Source of the DNA: Vibrio salilacus
GTDB lineage: Bacteria > Pseudomonadota > Gammaproteobacteria > Enterobacterales > Vibrionaceae
Reading direction: 5' to 3'
Length of the DNA stretch: 64,000 bases
Assembly (NCBI RefSeq): GCF_002811245.1
Contig: NZ_NIVQ01000003.1
Location: 175,587-239,586 of the forward strand
In this document: positions 8,880-17,300 of the stretch, piece by piece
Layout of the letters: every line of letters starts with the position of its first letter
Position numbering within the stretch: the first letter of the stretch is position 1
Translations under genes and position numbers: made by a program
Notes under the pieces: model-generated
Databases searched by the model: none
Told to the model about the DNA's origin: nothing
Seen by the model: the letters and a program-made list of their open reading frames with translations, nothing else

Positions 8880-9989
8880 ATGCCAATTAGTACGCCACAA
8901 GAAATTATTGAAGATATTCGTTTGGGTAAAATGGTTATCTTAATGGATGACGAAGACCGAGAGAACGAAGGCGATTTGATCATGGCTGCCGAGCACGTTA
9001 CACCGGAAGCGATCAACTTTATGGCGATGCATGGGCGTGGTTTGATCTGTCTGACAATGACTAAAGAGCGTTGTGAGCGCCTTGGTTTGCCGCCAATGGT
9101 GCAAGATAACAATGCGCAGTACACCACTAATTTTACCGTCTCGATCGAAGCGGCAGAAGGTGTTACCACCGGGATTTCAGCGGCCGATCGTGCGCGCACT
9201 GTTCAAGCGGCTGTCGCTAAAGATGCTAAGGCTGCCGATCTTGTGCAGCCAGGTCACATCTTTCCTTTAGCGGCGCAAGAGGGTGGCGTATTAACCCGTG
9301 CTGGTCATACCGAAGCCGGCTGTGATTTAGCGCGTTTGGCTGGTTATGAACCGGCCGGCGTTATTGTCGAAATTCTTAACGATGATGGCACCATGGCACG
9401 TCGTCCAGACCTCGAAGTCTTTGCTGAAAAGCACAGTATTAAGCTCGGTACGATTGCTGATCTTATCGAGTACCGTAATAATACCGAAACCACGATAGAG
9501 CGCGTTGCTGAGTGTCATTTACCGACCGAGTTTGGTGACTTCAACTTAGTGACTTATCGCGACATTATCGATAACCAAATTCACTATGCACTGTGTAAAG
9601 GCGAACTGACTAAAGAAACGCCATTGGTGCGCGTTCATTTGCAAGATACGTTTACCGATCTACTCCATAGCGATCGCAACGCAGAGCGCAGTTGGACACT
9701 GGACAAAGCAATGCAACGCATCGGCAGTGAAGGGGGGGTCTTGGTGATTTTGGGCAATGAAGAGTCAAGCGAACTGTTGATTCACCGCGTGAAAATGTTT
9801 GAAGCGCAAGATAAAGGTCAAGCTCCGACGTTAGCCAAGAAGCAGGGAACATCACGCCGCGTTGGTGTTGGCTCGCAAATTTTGGCCGATCTAGGTGTCC
9901 ACGATATGCGCTTACTCTCGTCTGCGAACAAAAAGTATCACGCGTTGGGCGGTTTTGGCCTCAATGTGGTGGAATATGTGAGCGACTGA
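8880..9989 (+). CDS. ribBA: 3,4-dihydroxy-2-butanone 4-phosphate synthase with a degenerate GTP cyclohydrolase II domain (RibBX type)
   Basis: Residues 1-200 are a complete DHBP synthase, making the four-carbon unit from ribulose 5-phosphate: acidic metal-binding loop [10 protein letters not shown] (23-32) and [11 protein letters not shown] (140-150). Residues 205-369 look like GTP cyclohydrolase II in length and layout but lack its zinc site. Where active enzymes have ECLTGD and RCDC, this protein reads RVHLQDTF and SDRNAER (251-270), with no cysteine after Cys239. The GRGIGL loop is also missing. Such fusions have been described in Proteobacteria as RibBX. The gene should therefore supply RibB only, and a true RibA is expected elsewhere. 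Many databases will label it bifunctional. Confidence 0.92.
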   Translation: MPISTPQEIIEDIRLGKMVILMDDEDRENEGDLIMAAEHVTPEAINFMAMHGRGLICLTMTKERCERLGLPPMVQDNNAQYTTNFTVSIEAAEGVTTGISAADRARTVQAAVAKDAKAADLVQPGHIFPLAAQEGGVLTRAGHTEAGCDLARLAGYEPAGVIVEILNDDGTMARRPDLEVFAEKHSIKLGTIADLIEYRNNTETTIERVAECHLPTEFGDFNLVTYRDIIDNQIHYALCKGELTKETPLVRVHLQDTFTDLLHSDRNAERSWTLDKAMQRIGSEGGVLVILGNEESSELLIHRVKMFEAQDKGQAPTLAKKQGTSRRVGVGSQILADLGVHDMRLLSSANKKYHALGGFGLNVVEYVSD

Positions 9990-10109
9990 TCGTTTCGGCT
10001 TAATCGTACCTGAGGGCAAAGGTCACCATCATTTGCTCCTTTGGTTTTCGCTCTGTTGTTAACTCGGTGAGTAATGCTAAATTTCCATTAGATATTGCTC
10101 ACACAATTG

Positions 10110-10118
10110 TGCTAGAAT
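10110..10118 (+). promoter_or_regulatory. Extended -10 promoter for ribH-nusB
   Basis: TGC-TAGAAT is an extended -10 (5 of 6 to TATAAT) followed by a GC-rich discriminator CCGGCGG, about 40 bp before the ribH start. No clear -35 is seen. A 10-bp palindrome, CACAATTGTG, lies at 10102-10111 and overlaps it. The 170-bp gap after ribBA also makes a promoter here reasonable. Confidence 0.4.
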
Positions 10119-10159
10119 CCGGCGGTTCTCACTTGATGAATATAGTTAAAGGAAGGCTT

Positions 10160-10630
10160 ATGAAAGTGATCGAGGGTGGCTTCCCAGCGCCAAACGCAAA
10201 AATTGCTATCGTTATTTCTCGTTTCAACAGTTTTATTAACGAAAGTCTATTGTCTGGTGCAATCGATACTTTAAAACGCCATGGTCAAGTTAGCGAAGAC
10301 AACATTACCGTAGTTCGCTGCCCTGGTGCAGTTGAGTTACCTCTTGTTGCTCAACGTGTCGCGAAAACCGCTAAATACGATGCGATTGTTTCGCTTGGTA
10401 CAGTAATTCGTGGCGGAACACCACACTTTGACTATGTTTGTAGTGAATGTAATAAAGGTCTTGCACAAGTGTCTCTGGAATACAGCCTTCCAGTTGCGTT
10501 CGGTGTACTGACTGTTGATACTATTGATCAAGCTATTGAGCGCGCGGGAACCAAGGCTGGTAATAAAGGTGCAGAGGCTGCACTAAGCGCACTTGAGATG
10601 ATTAATGTTCTTTCAGAAATCGATTCCTAA
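10160..10630 (+). CDS. ribH: 6,7-dimethyl-8-ribityllumazine synthase
   Basis: Joins the RibB product with the RibD-derived pyrimidine to form the lumazine substrate of riboflavin synthase. It assembles into large hollow shells in homologues. The start is the ATG at 10160 after AAAGGAAGG, giving the family-typical 156 residues; the frame is open further upstream but without family homology. Recognisable motifs are SRFNSFI near residue 17 and [14 protein letters not shown] near residues 81-94, where His91 is the likely catalytic base. Its stop codon overlaps the nusB start by one base (TAATG), so the two are coupled. Confidence 0.96.
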   Translation: MKVIEGGFPAPNAKIAIVISRFNSFINESLLSGAIDTLKRHGQVSEDNITVVRCPGAVELPLVAQRVAKTAKYDAIVSLGTVIRGGTPHFDYVCSECNKGLAQVSLEYSLPVAFGVLTVDTIDQAIERAGTKAGNKGAEAALSALEMINVLSEIDS

Positions 10631-11097
10631 TGGGGGCCAGTGTGAAACCAGCCGCACGTCGTAATGCACGTCGATTCGCTTTGCAAGCGATCTACTCTTG
10701 GCAAATTACTAAAGAAAATGTTGCTACGATTGAAGAGCAATTTTTGTCAGGTGGTAAGTATGATGAAGAAGAACATCATGCTCAAGAACCTGCACTTTCT
10801 GCTCCAGACACAGATGTTGCATACTTCCGTGACCTACTAACAGGTGTTGTGCTAAGTCACACAGAGCTAGATTGTAAAATTCGTCCATATACTGCGCGTC
10901 CAATGCAAGATTTGGATATGATGGAGCTTGCTCTGTTGCGTCTTGCTATGTATGAAATGACACGTCGCGAAGATGTCCCTTATAAAGTGGTCATCAACGA
11001 AGCGATTGAACTTGCTAAAGTCTTCGCTGCAGAAGAGAGCCACAAGTTTATCAATGGTGTGCTAGATAAAGCTGCACCGCACGTACGTAAAAAATAA
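10630..11097 (+). CDS. nusB: Transcription antitermination protein NusB
   Basis: A 155-residue all-helical RNA-binding protein that works with NusE (S10) at boxA in rRNA operon antitermination. The [19 protein letters not shown] start and the conserved C-terminal half with [17 protein letters not shown] are typical of Vibrio NusB. It contains a spacer with acidic and His residues near 45-55 (YDEEEHH). Translational coupling to ribH (one-base overlap) is the usual arrangement in gammaproteobacteria. A strong terminator follows. Confidence 0.96.
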   Translation: MGASVKPAARRNARRFALQAIYSWQITKENVATIEEQFLSGGKYDEEEHHAQEPALSAPDTDVAYFRDLLTGVVLSHTELDCKIRPYTARPMQDLDMMELALLRLAMYEMTRREDVPYKVVINEAIELAKVFAAEESHKFINGVLDKAAPHVRKK

Positions 11098-11111
11098 TCG
11101 TCCAAGATTAT

Positions 11112-11139
11112 AAAAGGTCAGCAATCGCTGACCTTTTTT
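11112..11139 (+). terminator. Rho-independent terminator after nusB
   Basis: The stem AAAAGGTCAGC/GCTGACCTTTT has a four-base loop and a six-T tail. Confidence 0.88.
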
Positions 11140-11204
11140 ATGTCTAGTGTCTTTTAATACCAACCTCGACAGACAAGTTGGTACAAGTTGTAAATGGTCA
11201 CGCT

Positions 11205-12176
11205 ATGCCTGGTGAATTTAATCTGATAGAAAAATACTTTGTGGGTCGGCAAAAACAGCGCAAAGATGTCTTGCTTGCCGCCGGTGATGATTGCGCTTTA
11301 GTTAAGGTGCCTAACAACCTCTCTGTCGCCATTAGTACCGATACTTTGGTCGCCGGTACCCATTTTCTGAGTGACGCGAATCCGGCTTGGGTTGCGCACA
11401 AAGCCCTATGCTCCAACATCAGTGATCTTGCTGCGATGGGCGCAACGCCAGCTTGGGTATCGCTTGCCTTAACAATGCCGACACCCGATGAAACTTGGCT
11501 AGCACCATTTTGCGAGGCGTTCTTTGAATTGGCGGACTATTACGGTATTCAGTTGATTGGTGGAGACACCACCAAAGGGCCGCTGAGCGTCACGCTAACC
11601 GTACAAGGTTTGGTTGATGCGGACAAAGCGCTGCGTCGAGATGGTGCTCGCGTTGGCGATTGGGTCTATGTCACGGGCAATCTCGGTGACAGTAAAGCGG
11701 GGTTAGATGTCATCTTAGACCCCCAACGCCGCAGTACACCGTTTGCCGCAGAGCTTGAACAACGTCATTATTTATCCACCCCAAGAGTATTGGCAGGACA
11801 AGCATTGCTTAATCTGGCTAGTTCAGCGATTGATATCTCGGACGGTTTGATTTCCGACATTAAGCATATCGCCAAGCGCTCAGGGGTTGGAGTAAGTCTT
11901 GACGTTAGCACGCTTCCTGTTTCTAATGAGTTGGTTCAGTTTTTAGGTTGTATGACCAAAGCGCAACAATACGCATTAACCAGCGGGGAAGAGTATGAGC
12001 TTTGCTTTACACTCCCAGAGCAGAACAAAGGTTCCATCGAAAGTGCGTTGGCGCATTGTGGCGTTAAGGCGACCTGTATTGGGCAAATTCGCCCATACGG
12101 TACTTTTGAACTGCATAATAAAGGTCAAGCGATAGATTGGTCTTTAAGCGGTTATGATCACTTTACTCAGCAGTAG
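11205..12176 (+). CDS. thiL: Thiamine-monophosphate kinase
   Basis: Phosphorylates thiamine monophosphate to thiamine diphosphate, the active cofactor. With the ATG at 11205 the protein has 323 residues (325 in E. coli) and starts MPGEFNLIEKYF, aligning with the family. The in-frame TTG at 11178 would add nine unrelated residues. PurM-like ATP-binding features are visible: GDDCALV near residue 27, STDTLVAGTHF near 44, and IDISDGLISDI near residue 209. pgpA starts seven bases later. No TPP riboswitch is visible upstream. Confidence 0.94.
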   Translation: MPGEFNLIEKYFVGRQKQRKDVLLAAGDDCALVKVPNNLSVAISTDTLVAGTHFLSDANPAWVAHKALCSNISDLAAMGATPAWVSLALTMPTPDETWLAPFCEAFFELADYYGIQLIGGDTTKGPLSVTLTVQGLVDADKALRRDGARVGDWVYVTGNLGDSKAGLDVILDPQRRSTPFAAELEQRHYLSTPRVLAGQALLNLASSAIDISDGLISDIKHIAKRSGVGVSLDVSTLPVSNELVQFLGCMTKAQQYALTSGEEYELCFTLPEQNKGSIESALAHCGVKATCIGQIRPYGTFELHNKGQAIDWSLSGYDHFTQQ

Positions 12177-12182
12177 TTCATT

Positions 12183-12686
12183 ATGACAAATCCATTATCA
12201 CTCATCTCATTAAAAAATCCCTGGCATATACTCGCGACTGGCTTTGGTAGTGGATTGTCACCGATTATTCCTGGCACTATGGGCACGTTAGCCGCAATCC
12301 CTTTCTATTTACTGTTAGTTCAACTGCCGCTCTCTTGGTATCTGGTGGCTGTGGTGGTTGCATCACTGTTCGGCATTAAAATATGTCAGGTTACCTCGGA
12401 TGATATGGGCGTACACGATCACGGTAGCATCGTGTGGGACGAATTTGCTGGTTTTTGGATTGCGATGCTAGTGGTGCCATTATTCAATTTGAATCCGATG
12501 GATTGGAAGTGGTTAGTGACGGGATTTGTCTTGTTCCGTTTTTTCGATATGGTGAAACCGTGGCCGATTGGTTGGCTAGATAAGCGCGTCCACGGTGGCT
12601 TAGGTATTATGATCGATGATATTGTTGCTGGTGTGATGGCGGGCATAGTGCTTTATTTCGTCGGACAATACGCAGGTTGGCTTTAA
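12183..12686 (+). CDS. pgpA: Phosphatidylglycerophosphatase A
   Basis: A 167-residue inner-membrane enzyme that dephosphorylates phosphatidylglycerol phosphate to phosphatidylglycerol. The family is shown by GFGSGLSPIIPGTMGTLAAI near residues 20-39, the HDHGSIVWDEFAGFW segment near 79-93 and the FFDMVKPWPIGWLD motif near 120. Three or four hydrophobic segments are present. It is the last gene of the nusB-thiL-pgpA series, an arrangement shared with E. coli. Confidence 0.95.
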   Translation: MTNPLSLISLKNPWHILATGFGSGLSPIIPGTMGTLAAIPFYLLLVQLPLSWYLVAVVVASLFGIKICQVTSDDMGVHDHGSIVWDEFAGFWIAMLVVPLFNLNPMDWKWLVTGFVLFRFFDMVKPWPIGWLDKRVHGGLGIMIDDIVAGVMAGIVLYFVGQYAGWL

Positions 12687-12716
12687 CCTTTAATGACCAA
12701 CGCAATCGACACAAAT

Positions 12717-12748
12717 CAAAAGGGTTGACACTGTTACGTCAACCCTTA
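12717..12748. terminator. Bidirectional terminator between pgpA and the yaeH-like gene
   Basis: A 10-bp perfect stem, AAGGGTTGAC/GTCAACCCTT with an eight-base loop, lies between two convergent genes. The T tract is short on both strands, slightly better on the minus strand. Confidence 0.6.
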
Positions 12749-12763
12749 ATCATTATTTCACTT

Positions 12764-13147
12764 CTATTTAAGTTTCGCTAAATCTGATTCAATTTCAGCA
12801 ATTTTGCTCAAGACCACTTTTTCTAAATGACGTAAATCAGAGAGGATTTTTTTCTTGACGTCTGTTTCTGTTGGTTTCTCTGGCTTAGTGAGCTTGTTCA
12901 GTTCGTCGATCACTAGGGTAAGATTACGGTTTATTTCCGTGACCTCTTTGTATTGATGACTGCCACTATCGACGAGAACATTCTTAATCTGGCGGGGATA
13001 TTTAAATTTGACGCTTTTCGCAAACAACTCACCTTTTTGTTTGTGAAAATATATCTTTAACACATCCTTGTGCGCTTCTTGACGAAGGGAATAGCGCTCA
13101 ATTTGTTTAGGATCGTGAATACCTAAACCTGTGAGGTGTGGATACAT
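12764..13147 (-). CDS. YaeH-like protein of the UPF0325 / DUF3461 family
   Basis: A 127-residue protein of unknown function. The match to E. coli YaeH is strong by eye: the start [29 protein letters not shown] near residues 16-34, [12 protein letters not shown] near 42-53, and a C-terminal charged helical region with [19 protein letters not shown]. No signal peptide, membrane segment or catalytic motif is seen. The C-terminal third may form a coiled coil. As in E. coli it lies near glnD. It is convergent with pgpA. I make no functional call. Confidence 0.88.
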   Translation of the reverse strand: MYPHLTGLGIHDPKQIERYSLRQEAHKDVLKIYFHKQKGELFAKSVKFKYPRQIKNVLVDSGSHQYKEVTEINRNLTLVIDELNKLTKPEKPTETDVKKKILSDLRHLEKVVLSKIAEIESDLAKLK

Positions 13148-13286
13148 AGGCTACCTCTATTGTGTTGTAGTAATATTCTCAGGCTCAACCGGCCAGAGAA
13201 TAACCAATCAATTATTAATGTAGCAGTCTATGATCGTGGTAGACAGTGCTTTTTCAAGCAAGTTAATAACTTGTGCTCTTGATCGC

Positions 13287-15908
13287 CTAAGGTGCTAGTT
13301 CCGCAACGTTTTTTATCAGTTTTTCGCACAGCTCAAGCTGTTCCTCTTCCGTTAGCTTGCCGCCATTTTGACTGGTGATAATGAACAAATCTTCGGCACG
13401 TTCACCAATGGTAGTAATCTTTGCTGCGTGCAAGTGGATATTGAGCTGAGCAAAGGTGGCGCCAACCGTTGCCAGTAAACCTGGCGTATCAAGGGCGACG
13501 AACTCAAGTAAGGTACGTTTCTTACTTTTAGTTGGTAGGAAGTCGACTTTGGTCTTTACCTTGAAATGTTGCAAATTTCGCGGAATACGGCGCGTTTTAA
13601 TTTTGGTTGGTCGGCCATCTTCTAATACATGAGTGAGATGTTTGATCACGGCTTTGTGGCGACTTTCATCAATGACTTCGCCATGTTGATCGAGCACCAT
13701 AAAGGTATCGAGTACATAACCGTCTTTGCTAGTCATGACCTGCGCATCGTGAACGTTTAAGTTTCGGCGATCGAGCTCGGCAACCACAGACGCAAACAGC
13801 GCGGGTTGATCTTTGCTGTAGACAAATACTTCTGTGCCGCCACGGGTCGCTTTCTTGGAAATGAGCACCAATGGCTGCGCGTGATCTTGATGGCGCAGTA
13901 GATTGCCACAGTGCCAGGCGATCTGTTTGTGGGTATGTCGCAAGAAGTAGTCGGCCTTAAAACGTTGCCACAACACCTCAATCTCGCGGGCATTGAAGCC
14001 TTCTTTACGCAGCTGAGCTGAAGCCAGTTGCTGGTTATGACGAATGCGATCACGCACATCGACCGGGTTCTCTAACCCTCGACGCAGTGCCCGCTGGGTT
14101 GAATAAAACAGCTCGGCGAGCAGGGTGCGTTTCCAACTGTTCCATAGCTCTGGGTTGGTGGCACAAATATCCGCCACGGTTAGGCAGACCAAGTATTCAA
14201 GATACTCTTCATCGCGAACTTGTTTGGCAAATTCGGTGATCACTTCAGGATCATAGATATCACGTCGCTGGGCGGTCACGGACATCAAAAGGTGGTGGCG
14301 CACTAGCCAAGAGACCAATTTCGCCTCAGGTTTTGATAATCCGTGCTCAAGACAAAAATCATACGCTTCGGTTTCACCAATGATCGAGTGATCGCCGCCG
14401 CGCCCTTTGCCGATATCGTGGAAGATTGCCGCGATGATCAATAGCTCTTTTTTCTGTAAGCGCGGGTAGATTTCGCAGCAAATTGGGTGTTTATCGTGAT
14501 TGCTGGCGTAGCCGAACGTATTGATGTGCTTCAGTAAACGGACACTGTGTTCGTCAACGGTATAAACATGAAATAAGTCGAACTGCATTTGGCCAACAAT
14601 TTGACTCCATTGAGGCAAGTAAGCAGCTAATACGCCAAGTTTGTGCATCAAACCAAACGCTTTATGCAGCGCATTTGGGTGACGACAAAGGTCGAGAAAC
14701 TTCTCCCGCGCTGCTGGAATGGTGTGTAAGAATTTGTTTAAACGTCGTCGAGCGGTGCGCAGTTGGCGCATGGTCGGTGGCGCAACCCCTTCAATAGTTG
14801 AGTCATTGGCAATGTGCAAAAACATATCCAAGATGGTTTCTGGACGAGCTTGAAACAGGGCTGGCTTACGCGCTTCAATCAGATGACCGCGACGAAGGAA
14901 ATCATCACTGAGAATTTCAGGCTTCGCTTCCACACCGTTATCTAATATTGCTTGGTCAAACAACTTGAGCAGCATTTTATTGAGCTCAGCCACGCGGCGC
15001 AGCGTGCGGTAGAACTCCTTCATCATCATCTCAACGGCGCGGTTGCCTTCGCCGACATAGCCTAGACTCTCTGCCACTTGCGCTTGATGGGCAAACGTCA
15101 GGCGGTTGTCGTAGCGTTTAAGTTCGATATGCAGTGCGAAACGCACCCGCCATAAGAAGTCTTGGCATTCGACCAATTCACGGTATTCGGCATCGGTTAA
15201 AAAACCGTAATGGCTCATTTCGAATAGAGAGGTCGCACCAAAGTGGCGTCGAGCCACCCAACTTAAGGTATGGATGTCACGCAGACCTCCGGGCGTCGAT
15301 TTGATGTCGGGCTCAAGGTTATAAGTGGTGTCGTGATAGCGCGCATGACGGTTGCGTTGCTCTTGGACTTTGGCTTTGTAGAACACTTCACTTGGCCAAA
15401 AGGATTCGGAATGAATCACCATTTGGAGCTGATGAAAGGTATCTTCACAACCGCAGAGTAAGCGCGATTCTTGCAAGTTGGTTGCGACGGTTAAATCGTC
15501 TCTGCCAATCGCGGCACACTCTTCAACGCTGCGTACAGCATGACCGACTTCAAGTCGCAGATCCCACAATAGGGTGATAAATTCACTGACTTTACTGGAT
15601 AATGACTCTGGCAGACCTTGGCGTGAGACAATTAAAATGTCGATATCCGACAGAGGGTGTAATTCTCCTCGGCCATAACCGCCCACGGCGACCAAACTAA
15701 GGTTAGGCAGTGAGGAAAAACCAAAATGTTGCCATAGCCGATTGAGGAGTAAGTCGATATATTCAGCGCGTCCGAGCACCAAATCGGTGACGGGATGGTG
15801 AGCGAGAAACTCTTGCTTTTGAACGTCAGCAAACTTTTCCAATTGTTGTTTCAGTTGACTAATAACGATTTGTTGATCTGAGAGTGTCAGTGGTGATTGT
15901 AAAGGCAT
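13287..15908 (-). CDS. glnD: Bifunctional uridylyltransferase / uridylyl-removing enzyme
   Basis: The nitrogen sensor: adds UMP to PII (GlnB) when glutamine is low and removes it when glutamine is high. The 873 residues carry, in order, a nucleotidyltransferase domain with GGYGRGELHPLSDIDIL at about 76-92, an HD domain for removal with FHDIGKGRGGDHS near the middle, and two C-terminal ACT domains that bind glutamine (the last starts near residue 800 with VALDTPGLLATVG). Its target GlnB is encoded at 38.5 kb in this window, with the acceptor tyrosine intact. It is transcribed toward the yaeH-like gene and lies downstream of map. Confidence 0.96.
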   Translation of the reverse strand: MPLQSPLTLSDQQIVISQLKQQLEKFADVQKQEFLAHHPVTDLVLGRAEYIDLLLNRLWQHFGFSSLPNLSLVAVGGYGRGELHPLSDIDILIVSRQGLPESLSSKVSEFITLLWDLRLEVGHAVRSVEECAAIGRDDLTVATNLQESRLLCGCEDTFHQLQMVIHSESFWPSEVFYKAKVQEQRNRHARYHDTTYNLEPDIKSTPGGLRDIHTLSWVARRHFGATSLFEMSHYGFLTDAEYRELVECQDFLWRVRFALHIELKRYDNRLTFAHQAQVAESLGYVGEGNRAVEMMMKEFYRTLRRVAELNKMLLKLFDQAILDNGVEAKPEILSDDFLRRGHLIEARKPALFQARPETILDMFLHIANDSTIEGVAPPTMRQLRTARRRLNKFLHTIPAAREKFLDLCRHPNALHKAFGLMHKLGVLAAYLPQWSQIVGQMQFDLFHVYTVDEHSVRLLKHINTFGYASNHDKHPICCEIYPRLQKKELLIIAAIFHDIGKGRGGDHSIIGETEAYDFCLEHGLSKPEAKLVSWLVRHHLLMSVTAQRRDIYDPEVITEFAKQVRDEEYLEYLVCLTVADICATNPELWNSWKRTLLAELFYSTQRALRRGLENPVDVRDRIRHNQQLASAQLRKEGFNAREIEVLWQRFKADYFLRHTHKQIAWHCGNLLRHQDHAQPLVLISKKATRGGTEVFVYSKDQPALFASVVAELDRRNLNVHDAQVMTSKDGYVLDTFMVLDQHGEVIDESRHKAVIKHLTHVLEDGRPTKIKTRRIPRNLQHFKVKTKVDFLPTKSKKRTLLEFVALDTPGLLATVGATFAQLNIHLHAAKITTIGERAEDLFIITSQNGGKLTEEEQLELCEKLIKNVAELAP

Positions 15909-16024
15909 ACAGCGAATCCATGCAAAATAGTCCTGTTACGAACTAATCTATCAAAGTGCGTTACCAAGCTAAATAGCTCAACCCATTTTGTGGTTGTTTT
16001 ACTGTCGTGCACTTGGTCGACCGA

Positions 16025-16054
16025 TAAAAAATATCCCCGCCAGAGCGAGGATAT
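16025..16054 (-). terminator. Rho-independent terminator after map
   Basis: On the minus strand, a 10-bp stem (ATATCC-CGC type with one mismatch, loop TCTG) is followed by a T tract. It ends the map transcript before glnD. Confidence 0.75.
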
Positions 16055-16070
16055 GGAATGATATAAATGA

Positions 16071-16949
16071 TTAGGTGTTATTCATTAGGCGTGGAATGGT
16101 GTCATCGCTGCGTAGCGTCAGCACCTCACAGCCATCACGAGTTACGACGATAGTGTGCTCGTATTGCGCAGATTTTTTACCGTCACCGGTGTAGACCGTC
16201 CAGTCATCTTCTGCATCAACCGTAACCCCAAACTTACCAGCATTGATCATTGGCTCAATGGTGAAACACATGCCTTCTTTTAATACACGGCGATCGCTGT
16301 TTTTGTAGTGAACGATTTGCGGTTCTTCATGGAATTCATTGCCAATACCATGACCACAGAAATCTTTGACAATCGAGAACTTGTTACGTGGGTTCTTTTT
16401 GTTGTTCTCTTTGATGTATTTTTCAATCGCACTACCAATGTCGCCAACAGTTGCCCCAGGTTTGACTTTACGCATTCCCACGTAAAGGGCTTCTTGAGTC
16501 ACCATGCACAGACGTTTATCTGCAGCTGAAACATCACCGACCAAGAACATTTTAGACGTGTCGCCGTGGTAGCCTTCTGGACGTACGCTTAGGTCGACCC
16601 CTTCTTCATTGGGGACAATTACGGTAATGTCGACATTGATGATGTCGCCACTTTTCAATACGGCAGGTTTGAGTTGACCATTACTTCCCACTTCGTCTTG
16701 CTGGGCTGGAATGCCGTGACAGACAATATGGTTAATCGACGTACAGATAGATTTAGGAAATCCATGATAATCAAGCGGAGCCGAATAGGCGCCTTTTTCG
16801 ATCCCGTAATCGTGACAGATTTGGTTTAACTCATCTGTCGTCACACCCTCTTTGATGTGTGGTTCGATCATTTCTAGGATTTCAGCGGCCAACGCGCCCG
16901 CGGTTCGCATACGTTCGATTTCTTCAGCTGTTTTAATCTTGATTGACAT
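16071..16949 (-). CDS. map: Methionine aminopeptidase type I with two active-site-proximal insertions
   Basis: Removes the initiator methionine from nascent proteins. The five metal ligands are present: Asp107, Asp130, His200, Glu232 and Glu264. At 292 residues it is about 28 longer than E. coli Map (264). The excess falls mainly in two insertions: about 11 residues between His78 and Asp107 (around AQQDEVGSNGQLKPA) and about 12 between Asp107 and Asp130 (around PNEEGVDLSVRPE), both near the catalytic pocket. I recall Vibrio enzymes with such inserts being described as a MetAP1 subclass. It is divergent from rpsB, as in most gammaproteobacteria. A Fur-like site lies about 65 bp upstream. Confidence 0.95.
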   Translation of the reverse strand: MSIKIKTAEEIERMRTAGALAAEILEMIEPHIKEGVTTDELNQICHDYGIEKGAYSAPLDYHGFPKSICTSINHIVCHGIPAQQDEVGSNGQLKPAVLKSGDIINVDITVIVPNEEGVDLSVRPEGYHGDTSKMFLVGDVSAADKRLCMVTQEALYVGMRKVKPGATVGDIGSAIEKYIKENNKKNPRNKFSIVKDFCGHGIGNEFHEEPQIVHYKNSDRRVLKEGMCFTIEPMINAGKFGVTVDAEDDWTVYTGDGKKSAQYEHTIVVTRDGCEVLTLRSDDTIPRLMNNT

Positions 16950-17014
16950 TGGCTTTCTCTACTTAGCTCTTTATACCTCTTGGTACGAATGGCCGCATTC
17001 TAACAGGAAGAGGA

Positions 17015-17033
17015 CATAATGAGAATTATTCTT
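17015..17033. promoter_or_regulatory. Candidate Fur box between map and rpsB
   Basis: CATAATGAGAATTATTCTT matches 14 of 19 positions of GATAATGATAATCATTATC and contains the perfect core palindrome AGAAT-T-ATTCT. It lies about 65 bp upstream of map and about 75 bp before the rpsB -10. The left 7-mer TGAGAAT fits the 7-1-7 model; the right half ATTCTTC is weaker. It could be chance in an AT-rich gap. Confidence 0.35.
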
Positions 17034-17108
17034 CATCGACACCTTGTACGCAAAAGGGGTAAAAGCGTTCAGTTGCGGTTTTTTTTCTAGCCATAGTGGG
17101 TCAAAATA

Positions 17109-17124
17109 TGGTATAAAGCGCGCC
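17109..17124 (+). promoter_or_regulatory. rpsB promoter, extended -10 with GC discriminator
   Basis: TGG-TATAAA is an extended -10, followed directly by GCGCGCC. A GC-rich discriminator is the hallmark of stringently controlled promoters of translation genes, and E. coli rpsB has a similar element. No good -35 at 17 bp is visible. Confidence 0.65.
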
Positions 17125-17300
17125 GGAAATGTGGTCTGTTGTCTCTAGTGAAATTCTATTTTATTGGCGAAGCCGATTACTTCCAACTAACTTATATCTT
17201 TAAATCACACACATTCCGTCACATATTCCGGGGTGCTGGGCAGAAGCCTAGTCGGAGTTATGGGGGATGTGGAGGCCTAACCCCAATAGAGGATTTTAAA
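17125..17300 (+). ncRNA. rpsB leader RNA (S2 autoregulation element; region of T44/tff RNA)
   Basis: The leader of about 175 nt ahead of rpsB is structured in its last part. GGGGT at 17230-17234 can pair with ACCCC at 17280-17284 and enclose a G-rich region. The same place in E. coli carries the S2-binding autoregulatory leader and the T44 (tff) RNA. S2 would repress its own and tsf expression here. Exact ends are inferred. Confidence 0.6.

Larger units (their letters stand above)
16950..17300. other. map-rpsB divergent intergenic region
   Basis: This 351-bp gap holds a Fur-like palindrome (17015-17033), the extended -10 rpsB promoter (17109-17117) and the rpsB leader RNA. A frame is open from 17139 into rpsB but shows no rpsB homology before the ATG at 17301. 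Confidence 0.7.

Noticed and set aside
10067..10159. N-terminal extension of ribH
   Set aside because: The ATG at 10160 gives the 156-residue family length and has AAAGGAAGG upstream; the upstream part contains the promoter-like TGC-TAGAAT.
12764..13147. Novel orphan protein near glnD
   Set aside because: Recognised as the YaeH/UPF0325 (DUF3461) family, so it is widespread, though of unknown function.
13259..13273. CAAGTTAATAACTTG palindrome between the yaeH-like gene and glnD
   Set aside because: Perfect but with a one-base centre and no T tract; it cannot fold as a terminator and no regulator match is known to me.
17139..17300. N-terminal extension of rpsB (frame open from 17139)
   Set aside because: The extra 54 residues have no S2 homology and fall in the structured leader RNA; the ATG at 17301 has a ribosome binding site and family-typical start.
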